This document shows, one piece after another, positions 1-9,126 of a stretch of DNA of 41,305 bases (within the stretch, counting starts at the first letter, position 1; each line of letters begins with the position of its first letter). The translations under genes and the position numbers were made by a program. The DNA comes from Candidatus Kuenenia stuttgartensis (GTDB lineage: Bacteria > Planctomycetota > Planctomycetia > Planctomycetales > Planctomycetaceae): positions 1 to 41,305 of the forward strand of contig CAMDRI010000029.1 of assembly GCA_945906725.1 (NCBI GenBank), read 5' to 3'. Under the pieces are notes generated by a model, which saw nothing but the letters and a program-made list of their open reading frames with translations, ran no database searches and was not told the origin of the DNA.

Positions 1-1490
1 TCGCGATTCAAACGATTGTTCGTCTTGATCAGAAGCTCGTTGTCTCCCTTTCGGAGCGAGATGGGGATCTTCGCCGTTTCGAATTCCTCGGAGTGATCAA
101 GCATCGTGATCTGCTTGCCGTTCAAATAGATGATCGCCCAATTGTCCAAGCCAAGTCGTAAGATGGCCCGCCGGTCGGTGTCGCTGTTCAGTGTTGTTCG
201 CGCGTAATACGAATGATCGGTCGGAGGGTACACGGGACGGTGCTGGATGATGTGTTCGAGCCGCAGCCAACCGTACTTACTGTCGAGATCGTGAACGGCA
301 TAGTCCGTCTCGCCGATTCTGACCCGGGCAGCAAGCTCCGACTGCGAGAGTTGTCGCACGAGTTCATCGGCCGGTTTATTGAAAGCTTCGAGGCTGTTCC
401 CGTCAGCAAACGCGCCGATCACCTTCCATTTCGTCGGACTGTGTCCCTGCGGAGTCTGCGGACTGCGAGCCTGGTAAAAGTACGAGACGGCCTCGTAGTC
501 GTCAGGACGTGCGTTGGAAGTAAAGATCAGCGACGAACGGAACAGAATCGGATCGGGGCCGAAGAATCGGTAAAAGACACCATCTTGATCGTTGCGTCCG
601 CGGTTGTCGCGGTATGGGCAACCGACCCAGCGAGTTTGATACTGGTTGAACCCCCACGAGAACCCGAAATCGTCCTCGACGTTGTGGCCGCTGATCACGT
701 GGGGATCGGTTTGACCATCAATCAGCATTCGTGTTCCGCTGTTGTGAAAGACCATGTCGGCATGATCCTTCTGCCGCCAGCCCATGATGTAGCCAGCAAG
801 AAATCCAGCCCCTTCGGTCTCAGCAATCGGGAATGGTTTAGCTGGCGATCCCGGAAGGGCGATGCTGCGTTGGGAGTGAAACCGAAGCGGCGTCAGCTCG
901 ACAGCCTCGCGATACTGCTGCCAGTCCACCATCGCCGCGCCGTTTTTTGCGGACTTGCTGTGCAACGAGATCCGACAACCGTTGGAAAACGGAATCGGCA
1001 AATAGAAGTTCCAGCCCGGTGAAGCTTTGGGCGGGATGTGAACATCATTTGTGATCGTGAAATTTGGGAAGTTCGCCAGGCCGGCGCTGTTGATGTGGTA
1101 ATCTTCGAATCCCAGCAGCACTCCGAAGAACGACCGAAACGGCATCCGTACCTGCGGCTCAGGCACTTCATCCACCGCGATCTCAATCTCGAGGTCATCA
1201 AGGTTCTTCTCGCCAAAGACGAACCAAAGATGCCGCACGCAGCCAGCCCCCTTCACATTGAGAATCTCGACGCGATTCCCTGCCTCCGCAGAGATGTTCG
1301 CCGTCGTCCGCCGAGTGCGGAAGTTCGTGGGTAGTTGAATCAGCGGGACCGCCGGATCAGCGTACATCGCCGGAAACGGATCCCCTGCTGGCATCGGTTT
1401 CTTGTCAACATCTTGAGCCACAGCAGGCTGCCCAAAGACGATCAACGGTGCGAGCACCAGCGCGGCAAGAGTTTTTCGAAGGTATTCCAC
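1..1490 (-). CDS. GH172 (DUF2961) family secreted glycosidase, 3' end beyond window
   Basis: An open frame runs from a GTG at 1490 to the left edge (about 496 codons, C-terminus missing). The GTG is chosen because GGAG (1499-1502) lies 8 nt upstream; the nearby ATG at 1495 is in another frame and stops quickly. The first ~25 residues are a signal peptide (MEYLRKTLAALVLAPLIVFG, then QPAVAQ). Residues ~81-130 carry the DUF2961 signature: GAGCVRHLWFVFGEKNLDDL, then a VRMPFRSFFG motif. DUF2961 is now glycoside hydrolase family 172, which includes fructan-dianhydride-forming or -cleaving enzymes and D-arabinofuranosidases. The substrate here cannot be read from sequence. The C-terminal part seen (DNWAIIYLNGKQI) looks like a beta-sandwich. 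It is the last gene of the minus-strand block, separated from the pectate-lyase-like gene by a repeat-rich 198-bp gap. Confidence 0.85.
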   Translation of the reverse strand, partial: MEYLRKTLAALVLAPLIVFGQPAVAQDVDKKPMPAGDPFPAMYADPAVPLIQLPTNFRTRRTTANISAEAGNRVEILNVKGAGCVRHLWFVFGEKNLDDLEIEIAVDEVPEPQVRMPFRSFFGVLLGFEDYHINSAGLANFPNFTITNDVHIPPKASPGWNFYLPIPFSNGCRISLHSKSAKNGAAMVDWQQYREAVELTPLRFHSQRSIALPGSPAKPFPIAETEGAGFLAGYIMGWRQKDHADMVFHNSGTRMLIDGQTDPHVISGHNVEDDFGFSWGFNQYQTRWVGCPYRDNRGRNDQDGVFYRFFGPDPILFRSSLIFTSNARPDDYEAVSYFYQARSPQTPQGHSPTKWKVIGAFADGNSLEAFNKPADELVRQLSQSELAARVRIGETDYAVHDLDSKYGWLRLEHIIQHRPVYPPTDHSYYARTTLNSDTDRRAILRLGLDNWAIIYLNGKQITMLDHSEEFETAKIPISLRKGDNELLIKTNNRLNR

Positions 1491-1570
1491 GGCATTGGCT
1501 CCTACTGCTGAGTCAGTGATTTCAGTTTGAAGTGCGCGCCTGCGTTCGCGTGGCGTCCCTCTGACTTGGG

Positions 1571-1677
1571 CGAGCGGCAGATGAACTCTTACCGTACGAC
1601 GGACTTCCAAGTCGGTCGAAAGTCACGACGGACAAAGATGTCCGTCGTACGGCGGGTAAATCCGCATCTGCCGCTCG
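1571..1677. repeat. Nested inverted-repeat element between two genes
   Basis: Outer arms CGAGCGGCAGATG (1571-1583) and CATCTGCCGCTCG (1665-1677) are perfect complements. Inside them CCGTACGACGGAC (1592-1604) and GTCCGTCGTACGG (1640-1652) are also perfect complements. A third local hairpin is ACGACGGACA/TGTCCGTCGT within ~1625-1648. The layout resembles the short dispersed palindromic elements common in planctomycete intergenic DNA. In the transcript it would fold between the beta-helix gene and the GH172 gene and could act as an mRNA-stabilising or terminating structure, though there is no T-run. Confidence 0.7.
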
Positions 1678-1688
1678 TCTTGTAACGA

Positions 1689-3104
1689 TCACCCAGGATA
1701 AACCCGCGTCAGGACGATCTTGTAGGACAGTCCATACGACGTTGAGTCCAGCTTGATTTGTATGCCTTTGGAAACGTCGAGCCGCAGCCACGCGGGCAGA
1801 GTCCCACTGTGACTCCTCATGACGCCGTTCAGGATCGTGCCCGAGTCAAACCCGGTCCCCAGGTCGGAGGCTCCTCCATAAACGGTGTATTCATAGTGGG
1901 CACGTGAATTGACTGGCCCGGTCATTTCCACTTCTGGAATGGATTTGATGGTTGTCCACGAACCGGCAGTCGCCATTCCATGGATGGTTTCCTTCGTGGT
2001 ATCTCCCCAGCGAACGCTGCCCCCGGCCAAAGGCGCCACAAGGTTCGTGCCGATCGTGAGGTCGTACCCTGCCATCAGGTCCGGTCCAATCCGAGCCGCT
2101 CCCAATTGATGATGATCAAACCTCAGAGCCCCGCGTCGATCAAAGGCGGTTCCGATGAACTTCACGATGTTCGGCGCTTCTGCCGTCAATTCGAACAGAC
2201 CGTTGAAGAGCATCGCCGCATCGGACGCATAGAGATTCCGGAAATTGGCCTCGAAATAGAGCTGTGACATGTTCGCACCGCCACCCGCGAAATGCAGGGC
2301 TCCGTCATCTGAGGTCTTGCTTCCACAATACTCCAGAACGCAACTGTTGAGCGCGACCAGCACCGAGCTCTCAAACGACAAACCGCGAGTGCAGCCGCTG
2401 ATGTAAGCCCGCGATACCGTCACCGTGGTACACGGAATGTTTTGGTGGGTCTCAAAGGACAAACCGTAGGTGCAGCCCTGGGCGGTAATGTCTTCAAGTC
2501 CCCAATAGACACACTGCTTCACCTGCAAACCGCGTGCAGAGAAATTGGCAAAGCGAAGGCCGGACAACGAATAGTACGATTTACTCACGGCCAGAATTCC
2601 CACGGTCGCATTTCCGTCGTCCTTCGTTCCGGTGGACTCGATCGTGAAATCCATGAGCTTCACAAACTGCGATTTATTGCACGTGAGCGCCACTCGATTG
2701 CGGCCCGTCGTCAGTCGAATGACCGGTTGGCCAATCCCCTGGAGCGTGGTGAGCACGCTGGTCTCTTTAATCTCCAAACCTGTCGTGACGTAGACGCCCT
2801 CGGGAATGAGGACTCGCTGAGCTCCGCAATCGAGCGCCGCCTGAATCGCGATTGTGTCATCGGTGCGGCCGTCGCCTGTCGCACCAAAATCCTTGACGCT
2901 GACCGCCTCTCCCAGTTTGTCCGGCAGAGTCCGCGATACGGCACCCGTTCGTGCGATCGTTGTGGTCCCAGTTCTCTCTCGTGAAGTGGCCGGCGCAGAT
3001 CGAGTCGGCGTCGCGTCGTCAGACACGGCCAGCAGCCATCCCCCAACGCTCAGGCTGCACAACAGTGTGGCGATGACGAACGTGGTCCCCGATCTCTTCC
3101 TCAT
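1689..3104 (-). CDS. Secreted pectate-lyase-like right-handed beta-helix protein
   Basis: 471 residues starting with ATG at 3104, preceded by AAGGA at good spacing. Residues ~1-28 form an N-terminal signal or anchor (MRKRSGTTFVIATLLCSLSV, then GGWLLAV), so the protein is exported. At ~residues 68-110 it has the Pectate_lyase_3 / GH28-like entry motif VKDFGATGDGRTDDTIAIQA followed by RVLIPEGVYVTTG, the usual first turns of a right-handed beta-helix. The middle contains repeated short beta-strand turns (for example MDFTIEST, YISGCTRG). The C-terminal ~110 residues look like a separate beta domain. Family members are polysaccharide lyases, hydrolases or non-catalytic beta-helices; catalytic residues cannot be assigned here. 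It lies 72 bp after the cytochrome gene on the same strand. Confidence 0.8.
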   Translation of the reverse strand: MRKRSGTTFVIATLLCSLSVGGWLLAVSDDATPTRSAPATSRERTGTTTIARTGAVSRTLPDKLGEAVSVKDFGATGDGRTDDTIAIQAALDCGAQRVLIPEGVYVTTGLEIKETSVLTTLQGIGQPVIRLTTGRNRVALTCNKSQFVKLMDFTIESTGTKDDGNATVGILAVSKSYYSLSGLRFANFSARGLQVKQCVYWGLEDITAQGCTYGLSFETHQNIPCTTVTVSRAYISGCTRGLSFESSVLVALNSCVLEYCGSKTSDDGALHFAGGGANMSQLYFEANFRNLYASDAAMLFNGLFELTAEAPNIVKFIGTAFDRRGALRFDHHQLGAARIGPDLMAGYDLTIGTNLVAPLAGGSVRWGDTTKETIHGMATAGSWTTIKSIPEVEMTGPVNSRAHYEYTVYGGASDLGTGFDSGTILNGVMRSHSGTLPAWLRLDVSKGIQIKLDSTSYGLSYKIVLTRVYPG

Positions 3105-3176
3105 GGTGTCTTCCTTATCAACGAAATGAGATGTGCAATGTGTCGATCTCGCTGACTCAGAATGGCCACGTTTGCG

Positions 3177-6137
3177 TCAATCCATTTTGTGTGAACCACT
3201 CGCGGTGAGCCCCACCTCGCGAATCAGCGATCGTAGTTTGAAGTCTTCGTTCGCTGCCTTGCTGACGATTGCGTCGATCGTAATCGAGTCGGCGGGGCCG
3301 AGTTCTCTGGCCAATGCGAATCGCAGCAAGTGAGCTGTGAAGGCTCGGGCGAACCGTTGGTTCTCTTTCACCAGCGATGCTTTGAAAGCGACGACGCCGT
3401 CGAACGGATGCGTTCGCAGCAGTGTTCCGCTGGCATCGACCGGCTTGCCATTTTCGTACTTATCGCGCCAGCGGCCAGTGATGTCGAAGTTCTCCATGGC
3501 GAAGCCCATCGGGTCGATCCGCGAGTGGCAACCGGCGCACGATGGGTTCTTGCGATGCGCGGCAAACTTCTCGCGAATCGTCAGGTCTTTCGCCGAGTCG
3601 TCCTCGTTCAGCGGCAGGATGTCGTTGGGAGGGGGCGGAGGTGGATCGTTGAAGATCACTTCGGTGATCCAGGCGCCGCGAGCAATCGGGTGAGTTCGCT
3701 TCGGGCCAGAATTCATGCTCAACATCGCGGCGTTCGTGATGACACCGCCGTAACGCGGGTCGGCTGCCGCCACACGCTCGAAGACTGGCGAACGCATCTT
3801 GGCTCTCAGGTCGTCCTCAAACCGCTGTTGTGCATCCTGTTGCACCTTATTCGGATCTTGATTCGGTGGAACCTGTTTCAGGGCGACTCGGGATTGATCG
3901 AGCGTCTTGACCAACGCGGCTCGTTTCTCTTTCTGCTCGGGCGTCATGGCCAGCAAAAGGTCCTTGTCAGAAACATATTTGCTGTTGTCACCGGCGGACG
4001 CGGCCACTTCTTCGGCACTCAACGCGCGGTCGTACAAGCGGGCCTTGTCGATACTCACCTTCAGATGCCGGTTGCCACCGGGCGGCAAGTGTCGCAGGCC
4101 GAAGAGCACCGAGCTTTGGTCTTTGGGAAACGTCGCGGCCCCTTTGCGGAACGGTTTGCCGTAGGGTTTGCCGTCGCGGAACAGCGTCGTCGTGCCGTCT
4201 TCCGCGTACGTCATCGCGAGATGCAGCAACTCATCCGCCTTCGTCTCGGGAGTTGATTCGGGGAAGTCCTCGGTGCGAGCAAATACGTTGCTGCCAGAGA
4301 TCCAATGTCGCGGTTGGCGTTCGCCGATCACGATCGTGTCAAAGAAATCACCGGGGCCTTGAATGCCCATCACGCCGCCGCCGGATTGATCCACATTATG
4401 AACCTGGCACCAGACTTCCAAGCTCTTAGCCTTCAGCTCGATCGGCAAACCCGGACTTTGCAGGTAAGCCTGATCGAGAACCACCAAGCCGTCCTTGAAT
4501 TCAATCTTGCCGTGTGCGGTCAACTCGAGAGAGTGAAGGGACTCCTTCAAGTCGCCGTTGAATTCCCAGGCGGCGAACGGCTTCAGGTCGACCGGTTTCT
4601 TTGCGTTGCCGTCGTTCTTGCGATCGGCCAACAGCTTGGTCCTCACGGGTTCGATCAGCGCGTCGAGGTCCGATTGAGCAGCCTTGATCGCAGCTTCCAG
4701 TTGCTGGCGTTGTTCGTCGTTCCGCCGGTTGTCATCCGCGATCTTCTTGAGGTCTACCGGCGGCGGCTTCAACTCAGACGTGTACCAGGTTTTCAAGAAG
4801 TCGCTTTGATAACTGAACTGCGGCGCGATGAAATCCACGATCGGCCGGTCTTCGACGAACACGGCGTCGAACAACAACAGAGGTTCAAGCAGCATCTGCA
4901 AGCCGGCGGGGTTGTCTTGGTCGAGCTTGAAGTACTTGTTGATCTGCGGGTCCGGCGTCGCGGCCAGCACGTTTTCGAGTTGCAGCCACTGCGAGGGAAA
5001 CGTATCCAAGAATCGCTCGATCTTGGGATCAGCAAGCATGCGCTCGATCGTCCGGTTCAACACATCGGACTGGGTGAGTTCGCCGCTCTCGGCCAGACGT
5101 AGCAACTCCTGGTCGGGACAACTGCCCCAAAGAAAATACGACAGGTTGGATGCGAGCTCGAACGGAGCCTCTTGGCGGTCCGCAGCCCCGGTTCGATACA
5201 GAAACATCGGCGAAGACAACACCGCCGACGCCACCTTCTTCATGCTGTCCGTGAATGAAAGGCCCTGCTTCATTCGGGATGTCGCATAGGCCGCGTATCG
5301 ATCGAGCGTGTCCTCATCGACGCGACCGCGAAAGGCCATTGTCATGAAGGGAGTCAACCGTCGTTTCACTTCGTCTGGTAGAGCCGTCCCCTCTGCAGGC
5401 TGCTGAAAGAACTCGTTCCAAATGCCGACCGTCTGCTCGTTGAAATCCGGGCTTTCGACGATCGACACGCTGAGCCGCAGGAAGGCATCCAACAGCAGCG
5501 GCGAGAGCGTCAACTGATTCGCCTGATTGTCGAAGCCATGCTCGGCGCGGAGGTCCTTCGGAAACGCTTTGACCTCGCGCAAACCGGCTTTCGGATTCAG
5601 AGCCAGCGACGCTACCCGAACCTTGTCAGGCATCTTCTTGGCTGCGGGGTGCAGGTGGTTGTCGTGCCGCGTCATCAGTTTTTCGGGCAACTCGAAGACG
5701 TCGAGTTTCATCTGGAACAGGTCTCGCACCGAGTTGTTGTATTGGAACCGATTCAGCCGGCGGATCGGCGATGGCGCTCGCTCTTTGCCGACGGTCGCGT
5801 CCCGCAGCATCGTCTTCAATGTGGCCAGCAGACGCGCGCGAGTCTTCTCGTCGAGCGGCGGTTCGCCTTCGGGGGGCATGTCGTTGGAATCAACGGCGTC
5901 GATCATCTTGTTGATGAGCGCCGGCTGAGTCAGAAACTGTGCCGCCGTCGTGATCGACTTGAAACTGACCTCGCCGTTGACCTTCTCCCCGCCGTGACAT
6001 TTGAGGCAGTGCTTGGCAACCAGCGGCTTCACGAAGTCGGCAAACTCATCGGCGTGAGATTCCGTCGTGACGAATGAGAACGAGAGCATCAGCAGCAGGA
6101 ACGACAGAGTGAGAACTATTTTGATTCGCATCGACAA
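3177..6137 (-). CDS. PSCyt1-DUF1587-DUF1595-DUF1592-LamG-DUF1588-DUF1585 planctomycete cytochrome
   Basis: 986 codons. Start is TTG at 6137, with GAGG about 6 nt upstream; an in-frame ATG at 6131 is the alternative. A signal peptide (residues ~3-29) is followed by PSCyt1 with heme motif CLKCH at 44-48. DUF1587 lies at ~104-165 (RRLNRFQYNNSVRDLFQ), DUF1595-like ~265-325 and DUF1592 ~328-455 (LASNLSYFLWGSCPDQELLR). Next come a charged coiled-coil stretch and an inserted concanavalin/LamG-like domain at ~530-730 (SLEVWCQVH, LRHLPPGGNRHLKVSIDKARLYDR). DUF1588 follows at ~800-900 with a second heme motif CAGCH, and DUF1585 is at the C-terminus. Such proteins are usually encoded beside a DUF1552 gene, as here. 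They are thought to be exported c-type cytochromes; the reaction is unknown. Confidence 0.9.
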   Translation of the reverse strand: MSMRIKIVLTLSFLLLMLSFSFVTTESHADEFADFVKPLVAKHCLKCHGGEKVNGEVSFKSITTAAQFLTQPALINKMIDAVDSNDMPPEGEPPLDEKTRARLLATLKTMLRDATVGKERAPSPIRRLNRFQYNNSVRDLFQMKLDVFELPEKLMTRHDNHLHPAAKKMPDKVRVASLALNPKAGLREVKAFPKDLRAEHGFDNQANQLTLSPLLLDAFLRLSVSIVESPDFNEQTVGIWNEFFQQPAEGTALPDEVKRRLTPFMTMAFRGRVDEDTLDRYAAYATSRMKQGLSFTDSMKKVASAVLSSPMFLYRTGAADRQEAPFELASNLSYFLWGSCPDQELLRLAESGELTQSDVLNRTIERMLADPKIERFLDTFPSQWLQLENVLAATPDPQINKYFKLDQDNPAGLQMLLEPLLLFDAVFVEDRPIVDFIAPQFSYQSDFLKTWYTSELKPPPVDLKKIADDNRRNDEQRQQLEAAIKAAQSDLDALIEPVRTKLLADRKNDGNAKKPVDLKPFAAWEFNGDLKESLHSLELTAHGKIEFKDGLVVLDQAYLQSPGLPIELKAKSLEVWCQVHNVDQSGGGVMGIQGPGDFFDTIVIGERQPRHWISGSNVFARTEDFPESTPETKADELLHLAMTYAEDGTTTLFRDGKPYGKPFRKGAATFPKDQSSVLFGLRHLPPGGNRHLKVSIDKARLYDRALSAEEVAASAGDNSKYVSDKDLLLAMTPEQKEKRAALVKTLDQSRVALKQVPPNQDPNKVQQDAQQRFEDDLRAKMRSPVFERVAAADPRYGGVITNAAMLSMNSGPKRTHPIARGAWITEVIFNDPPPPPPNDILPLNEDDSAKDLTIREKFAAHRKNPSCAGCHSRIDPMGFAMENFDITGRWRDKYENGKPVDASGTLLRTHPFDGVVAFKASLVKENQRFARAFTAHLLRFALARELGPADSITIDAIVSKAANEDFKLRSLIREVGLTASGSHKMD

Positions 6138-6167
6138 TGATTTCCTCGGCGCTGGGCCTGCTGCTCC

Positions 6168-6221
6168 GTGTCCTCTGTGTCTCTGTGTTGAAATCTAGAA
6201 ACACAGAGTCACAGAGAACAC
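6168..6221. repeat. Imperfect inverted repeat, CTCTGTGTCTCTGTG type
   Basis: Left arm 6168-6189, core CTCTGTGTCTCTGTGTT at 6173-6189; right arm 6200-6221, core AACACAGAGTCACAGAG at 6200-6216. There are two mismatches in 22 bp, and the 10-nt loop is centred on TCTAGA. It lies between the DUF1552 stop and the cytochrome start, so it would be in the mRNA leader of the latter. Arms of this low-complexity type recur in planctomycete intergenic regions. A function such as mRNA processing is possible but not shown. Confidence 0.7.
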
Positions 6222-6251
6222 AGAGTTGGACACAACAATTCGTTGACCTGG

Positions 6252-7616
6252 CTACGTCCACAGATCGGACACAACACCCGTGCTGTCCGAGTACGACTCG
6301 ATTTCCAAGCCCATCAACTGTGCAACCGTCAGCCACAAGTTCGAGTTCAGCGTCCCACTTTTCATCTTGATGTGGCGACCTTGCTTGATCCGTCCCTGAG
6401 CCTTGCCGGCGACGATCATCGGCAGGTCGTAAAACTGATGCGTCGCTCCGTCACCGAGGCCCGCGCCGTAGGTGATCAGTGAATTGTCCAGCATCGTGCT
6501 GCCGTCGGATTCCTTGAGTTCCTTCATTCGCCGCAACAGGTAGGCGTATTGCTGCATGTGAAAGATGTCGATTTTTTGCACTTCCTTGTAGCCGTCGCCC
6601 TTCTGGTTGTGCGTCATGTTGTGGTGCTGCACCGGCTTGTCGAAGACCCCTTCGTACATCAGCGTCGCATCCCAGCGCTCGGGGCCGATCATGAACGTGC
6701 TGACGTTCGTGATCCCCATTTGAAAGGCCAGCAGCATCAGGTCGATCTGCAAGCGGATGTAGTCGCCGCGCGGCAGGACTTCGTTCTTGGGAATCTTCAC
6801 GTCCACGCCGGCCAGCAGCTTGCTCATCTTCTCGATGCGGACTTCGATGTCGCGAATCATCCCCATAAAGCGGTCCATCGTTTCGCGGTGATCGCGGGCC
6901 AGCTTCTTCGACAGCGTCTTGGCGTCGGCGAGCACGAGGTCCGTGACGTCGGCGACATGATTCCGGTAACTCTCGCGCAAGAAGAGTCGGTCATAGAGCT
7001 TTTTTGGATCGCGGATCGACGGTGCAATCTTGTCCGGGCCATACCAGGAGATGTTGTCGAACTCGATCGGCTCTTTCCCGGCCGTGAAGCCGTTACAGCT
7101 GATCTCCAGCGTATTGAAGATCGACGCACGGCCGACAGCATCGCCGATGACCTGATCCAGAGTCCGCCCATTGGGATGCGCGATGCCTTTCACGGTCGCC
7201 TGTGCGGGCGAAAGGCTCGTCAAGTAGCACGAAGCGCCCTGAGCATGCACGTCTTGGCCATTCTTGTAGGTGCGCTCCAAGCCCGTGATCAGCGTGACGT
7301 CGTCGGTGTGCTCCGCCAGCGGCTGCATGGTCGATGTCAGCGCCAGTGGTGCGATGCCCGGCAAGTTGGCGATGCGCCGCTGCTCCTTCGTCTTGTCGGC
7401 CTCGAAGCCGCCGATGAAACCCGGCAGTTCGGCGTTCTCTTCGCCAGGGAAGAAGCCTCGACGAACGATCCCGTTCGGGATGTACATGATCACGAGCTTC
7501 TTGCTCGGCTTCGTCGCGACCAAGGCTTTGTCGTTCCCGACCGCCAGCGAATGCAGGAACGGCAACGCCAGCATCGCCCCGTGGGCTTTCAGAAACTTTC
7601 TGCGGGACCAGTTCAT
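6252..7616 (-). CDS. DUF1552 family exported protein
   Basis: 454 residues with ATG at 7616 and GAGGAA about 6 nt upstream. The N-terminus MNWSRRKFLKAHGAMLALPF is a twin-arginine type leader (SRRKFLK), so export as a folded protein is likely. The body matches DUF1552: KLVIMYIPNGIVRRGFFPGE, then SCYLTSLSPAQATVKGI, DQVIGDAVGRASIFNTLEIS, and a C-terminal LDNSLITYGAGLGDGATHQF. The family occurs mostly in planctomycetes and is almost always paired with a DUF1592/DUF1588 cytochrome, which is the next gene downstream here. Biochemical function is unknown; the fold is suspected to be related to the alkaline-phosphatase/sulfatase type, as for DUF1501. Confidence 0.9.
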   Translation of the reverse strand: MNWSRRKFLKAHGAMLALPFLHSLAVGNDKALVATKPSKKLVIMYIPNGIVRRGFFPGEENAELPGFIGGFEADKTKEQRRIANLPGIAPLALTSTMQPLAEHTDDVTLITGLERTYKNGQDVHAQGASCYLTSLSPAQATVKGIAHPNGRTLDQVIGDAVGRASIFNTLEISCNGFTAGKEPIEFDNISWYGPDKIAPSIRDPKKLYDRLFLRESYRNHVADVTDLVLADAKTLSKKLARDHRETMDRFMGMIRDIEVRIEKMSKLLAGVDVKIPKNEVLPRGDYIRLQIDLMLLAFQMGITNVSTFMIGPERWDATLMYEGVFDKPVQHHNMTHNQKGDGYKEVQKIDIFHMQQYAYLLRRMKELKESDGSTMLDNSLITYGAGLGDGATHQFYDLPMIVAGKAQGRIKQGRHIKMKSGTLNSNLWLTVAQLMGLEIESYSDSTGVVSDLWT

Positions 7617-7629
7617 CGGAGTTCCTCGC

Positions 7630-7716
7630 CTACTTGGAATTGTTCATGAGTTCGAGCATCGCGTTCCAGTCCATTGTTTGAGTCCGGCATCTGCCGGCGT
7701 ACGTGTGAGCAATCAT
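7630..7716 (-). CDS. Possible 28-codon coupling ORF between DUF1501 and DUF1552
   Basis: The ATG at 7716 overlaps the TGA of the upstream DUF1501 gene as ATGA. The frame runs 28 codons to TAG at 7630, ending MDWNAMLELMNNSK, and stops 13 nt before the DUF1552 ATG. It contains a small hairpin (CCGGCA/TGCCGG at 7684-7697). It may be a translational relay, the remnant of a lost C-terminus, or chance. Confidence 0.25.
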   Translation of the reverse strand: MIAHTYAGRCRTQTMDWNAMLELMNNSK

Positions 7717-9092
7717 ACCAACTCTCGAATCGGCTCACCGTCGGGGAGGATCGGCATGGGGCGACCTGAAAGGTCGGGGAAGGTCAACTCGGTGTCGATG
7801 CCGAGGTGGCGATAGGCGGTCGCCCACAGGTCGTTGGGGGAAAGTGGGCGTTCTTGCGGCACTTCGCCCAGACGGTTCGTCGAGCCCACCACCTGACCCA
7901 TCCGCAGGCCGCCGCCGGAGACGAGGATCGACATCGCCTGCGGCCAGTGGTCGCGGCCTGGCTGCACAATGCCGGTGCCTGTGCCTGGTTGCGAGTTGAT
8001 CCGCGGCGTGTGGCCGAATTCGCCCATGACGATGATCATCACCTTGCGGTCGAGGCCACGCTGATAGACATCTTCGATCAGCGCCGACACCGCCTGATCG
8101 AAGGGCGGAAATCGCCAACGGGCATCCTTGAAGACGTGACAATTCACCGCGTGACAGTCCCAGTTGTAGAGCGTTTGCGGCGGGCTGGAGCCGCCGGGAT
8201 GCTCCATCACCACGTTGGCGAAACTCGCCCCAGCTTCCACCAGTCGACGGGCCAGCAATGCCTGTTGGCCGTACGCATGGCGACCATAGCGGTCGCGGAT
8301 CGCAGGTGTTTCCTGCGAGATGTCGAACGCACGACGCGCGGCATCGCTCGTCAGCAACGAGAACGCCTTCTGCCGAAATTGGTCGCCAGACGCCATCGCA
8401 CCCAACGCATCGATCTCGCTCCGCAGGCGATCAAATTCCGTCCGCAGCGTCCGGCGATCGGCCATCCGCGGGCTGAGTTCCGGAACGATGCTGAGATTAG
8501 GGACCGACCACTTTTCGAGACTCGGATCACCAAGCAAAAACGGTTCATACGACCGCCCCAGATACCCGGCCCCTTGCGAATACGAATCGGCGTTCGTGTC
8601 GGGTCTCTGTCCGGAGGTGAAGGCGAGCATGTCCGGGCGGACGTGTTCACGGACCTTGTTCACGATGCAACCGACGGACGGCGCATCGTTCACGAACCCG
8701 ACCGCCGACTTGGGAATCCGCCCGGTGAGCATCCGCTTGTGAGCCCCGTCGTGATCGCCAAAACCATGCGACGCCGAACGAATGAGCGAGAACTTGTCGG
8801 CGATCTTCGCATGCAGAGGCAGCAACTCACCGACTTCGATTCCCGGCACGTTCGAGCGAATCGGCGCGAACTCGCCCCGATATTCGAGCGGCGTTTCCGG
8901 CTTCAAATCGTAGGTGTCCATGTGCGACAACCCACCGGTAAGCCAGACGAGGATTATGGCCGTATCGTCCCGCCTTCCACCGCTCTCCCCAGTTACCGCG
9001 CGCAGCCGCATCACCTGCGACAACCCCGCCGCCATGCAAGCCAGCGACCCGGCATTCAGAAACCGGCGACGGGTAAGTGGTTGGTGCTTCAT
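7713..9092 (-). CDS. DUF1501 family protein (first of the DUF1501/DUF1552/cytochrome set)
   Basis: About 459 residues from ATG at 9092 (MKHQPLTRRRFLNAGS), a twin-arginine leader followed by a hydrophobic Ala-rich segment; a GTG at 9104 is an alternative in-frame start. The domain begins with IILVWLTGGLSHMDTYDLKP, the metal-site-like motif of DUF1501. Near the C-terminus are MGEFGHTPRI and QPGRDHWPQAMSILVSGGG, both conserved in the family. DUF1501 proteins have an alkaline-phosphatase/sulfatase-like fold but no established reaction. The gene is followed after 97 bp by the DUF1552 gene on the same strand, so the three downstream genes are likely cotranscribed. Confidence 0.9.
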   Translation of the reverse strand: MKHQPLTRRRFLNAGSLACMAAGLSQVMRLRAVTGESGGRRDDTAIILVWLTGGLSHMDTYDLKPETPLEYRGEFAPIRSNVPGIEVGELLPLHAKIADKFSLIRSASHGFGDHDGAHKRMLTGRIPKSAVGFVNDAPSVGCIVNKVREHVRPDMLAFTSGQRPDTNADSYSQGAGYLGRSYEPFLLGDPSLEKWSVPNLSIVPELSPRMADRRTLRTEFDRLRSEIDALGAMASGDQFRQKAFSLLTSDAARRAFDISQETPAIRDRYGRHAYGQQALLARRLVEAGASFANVVMEHPGGSSPPQTLYNWDCHAVNCHVFKDARWRFPPFDQAVSALIEDVYQRGLDRKVMIIVMGEFGHTPRINSQPGTGTGIVQPGRDHWPQAMSILVSGGGLRMGQVVGSTNRLGEVPQERPLSPNDLWATAYRHLGIDTELTFPDLSGRPMPILPDGEPIRELV

Positions 9093-9126
9093 CGTGCTTT
9101 TCACTGCTGAATTTGAAGCCTGGAGG

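Noticed and set aside
213-1022. Plus-strand frame of 269 codons
   Set aside because: It is antisense to the GH172 gene, whose frame has a signal peptide and family motifs; the plus frame has neither.
3330-4256. Plus-strand frame of 308 codons
   Set aside because: Antisense shadow of the DUF1592/LamG cytochrome; Arg/Gly/Val-rich composition without motifs.
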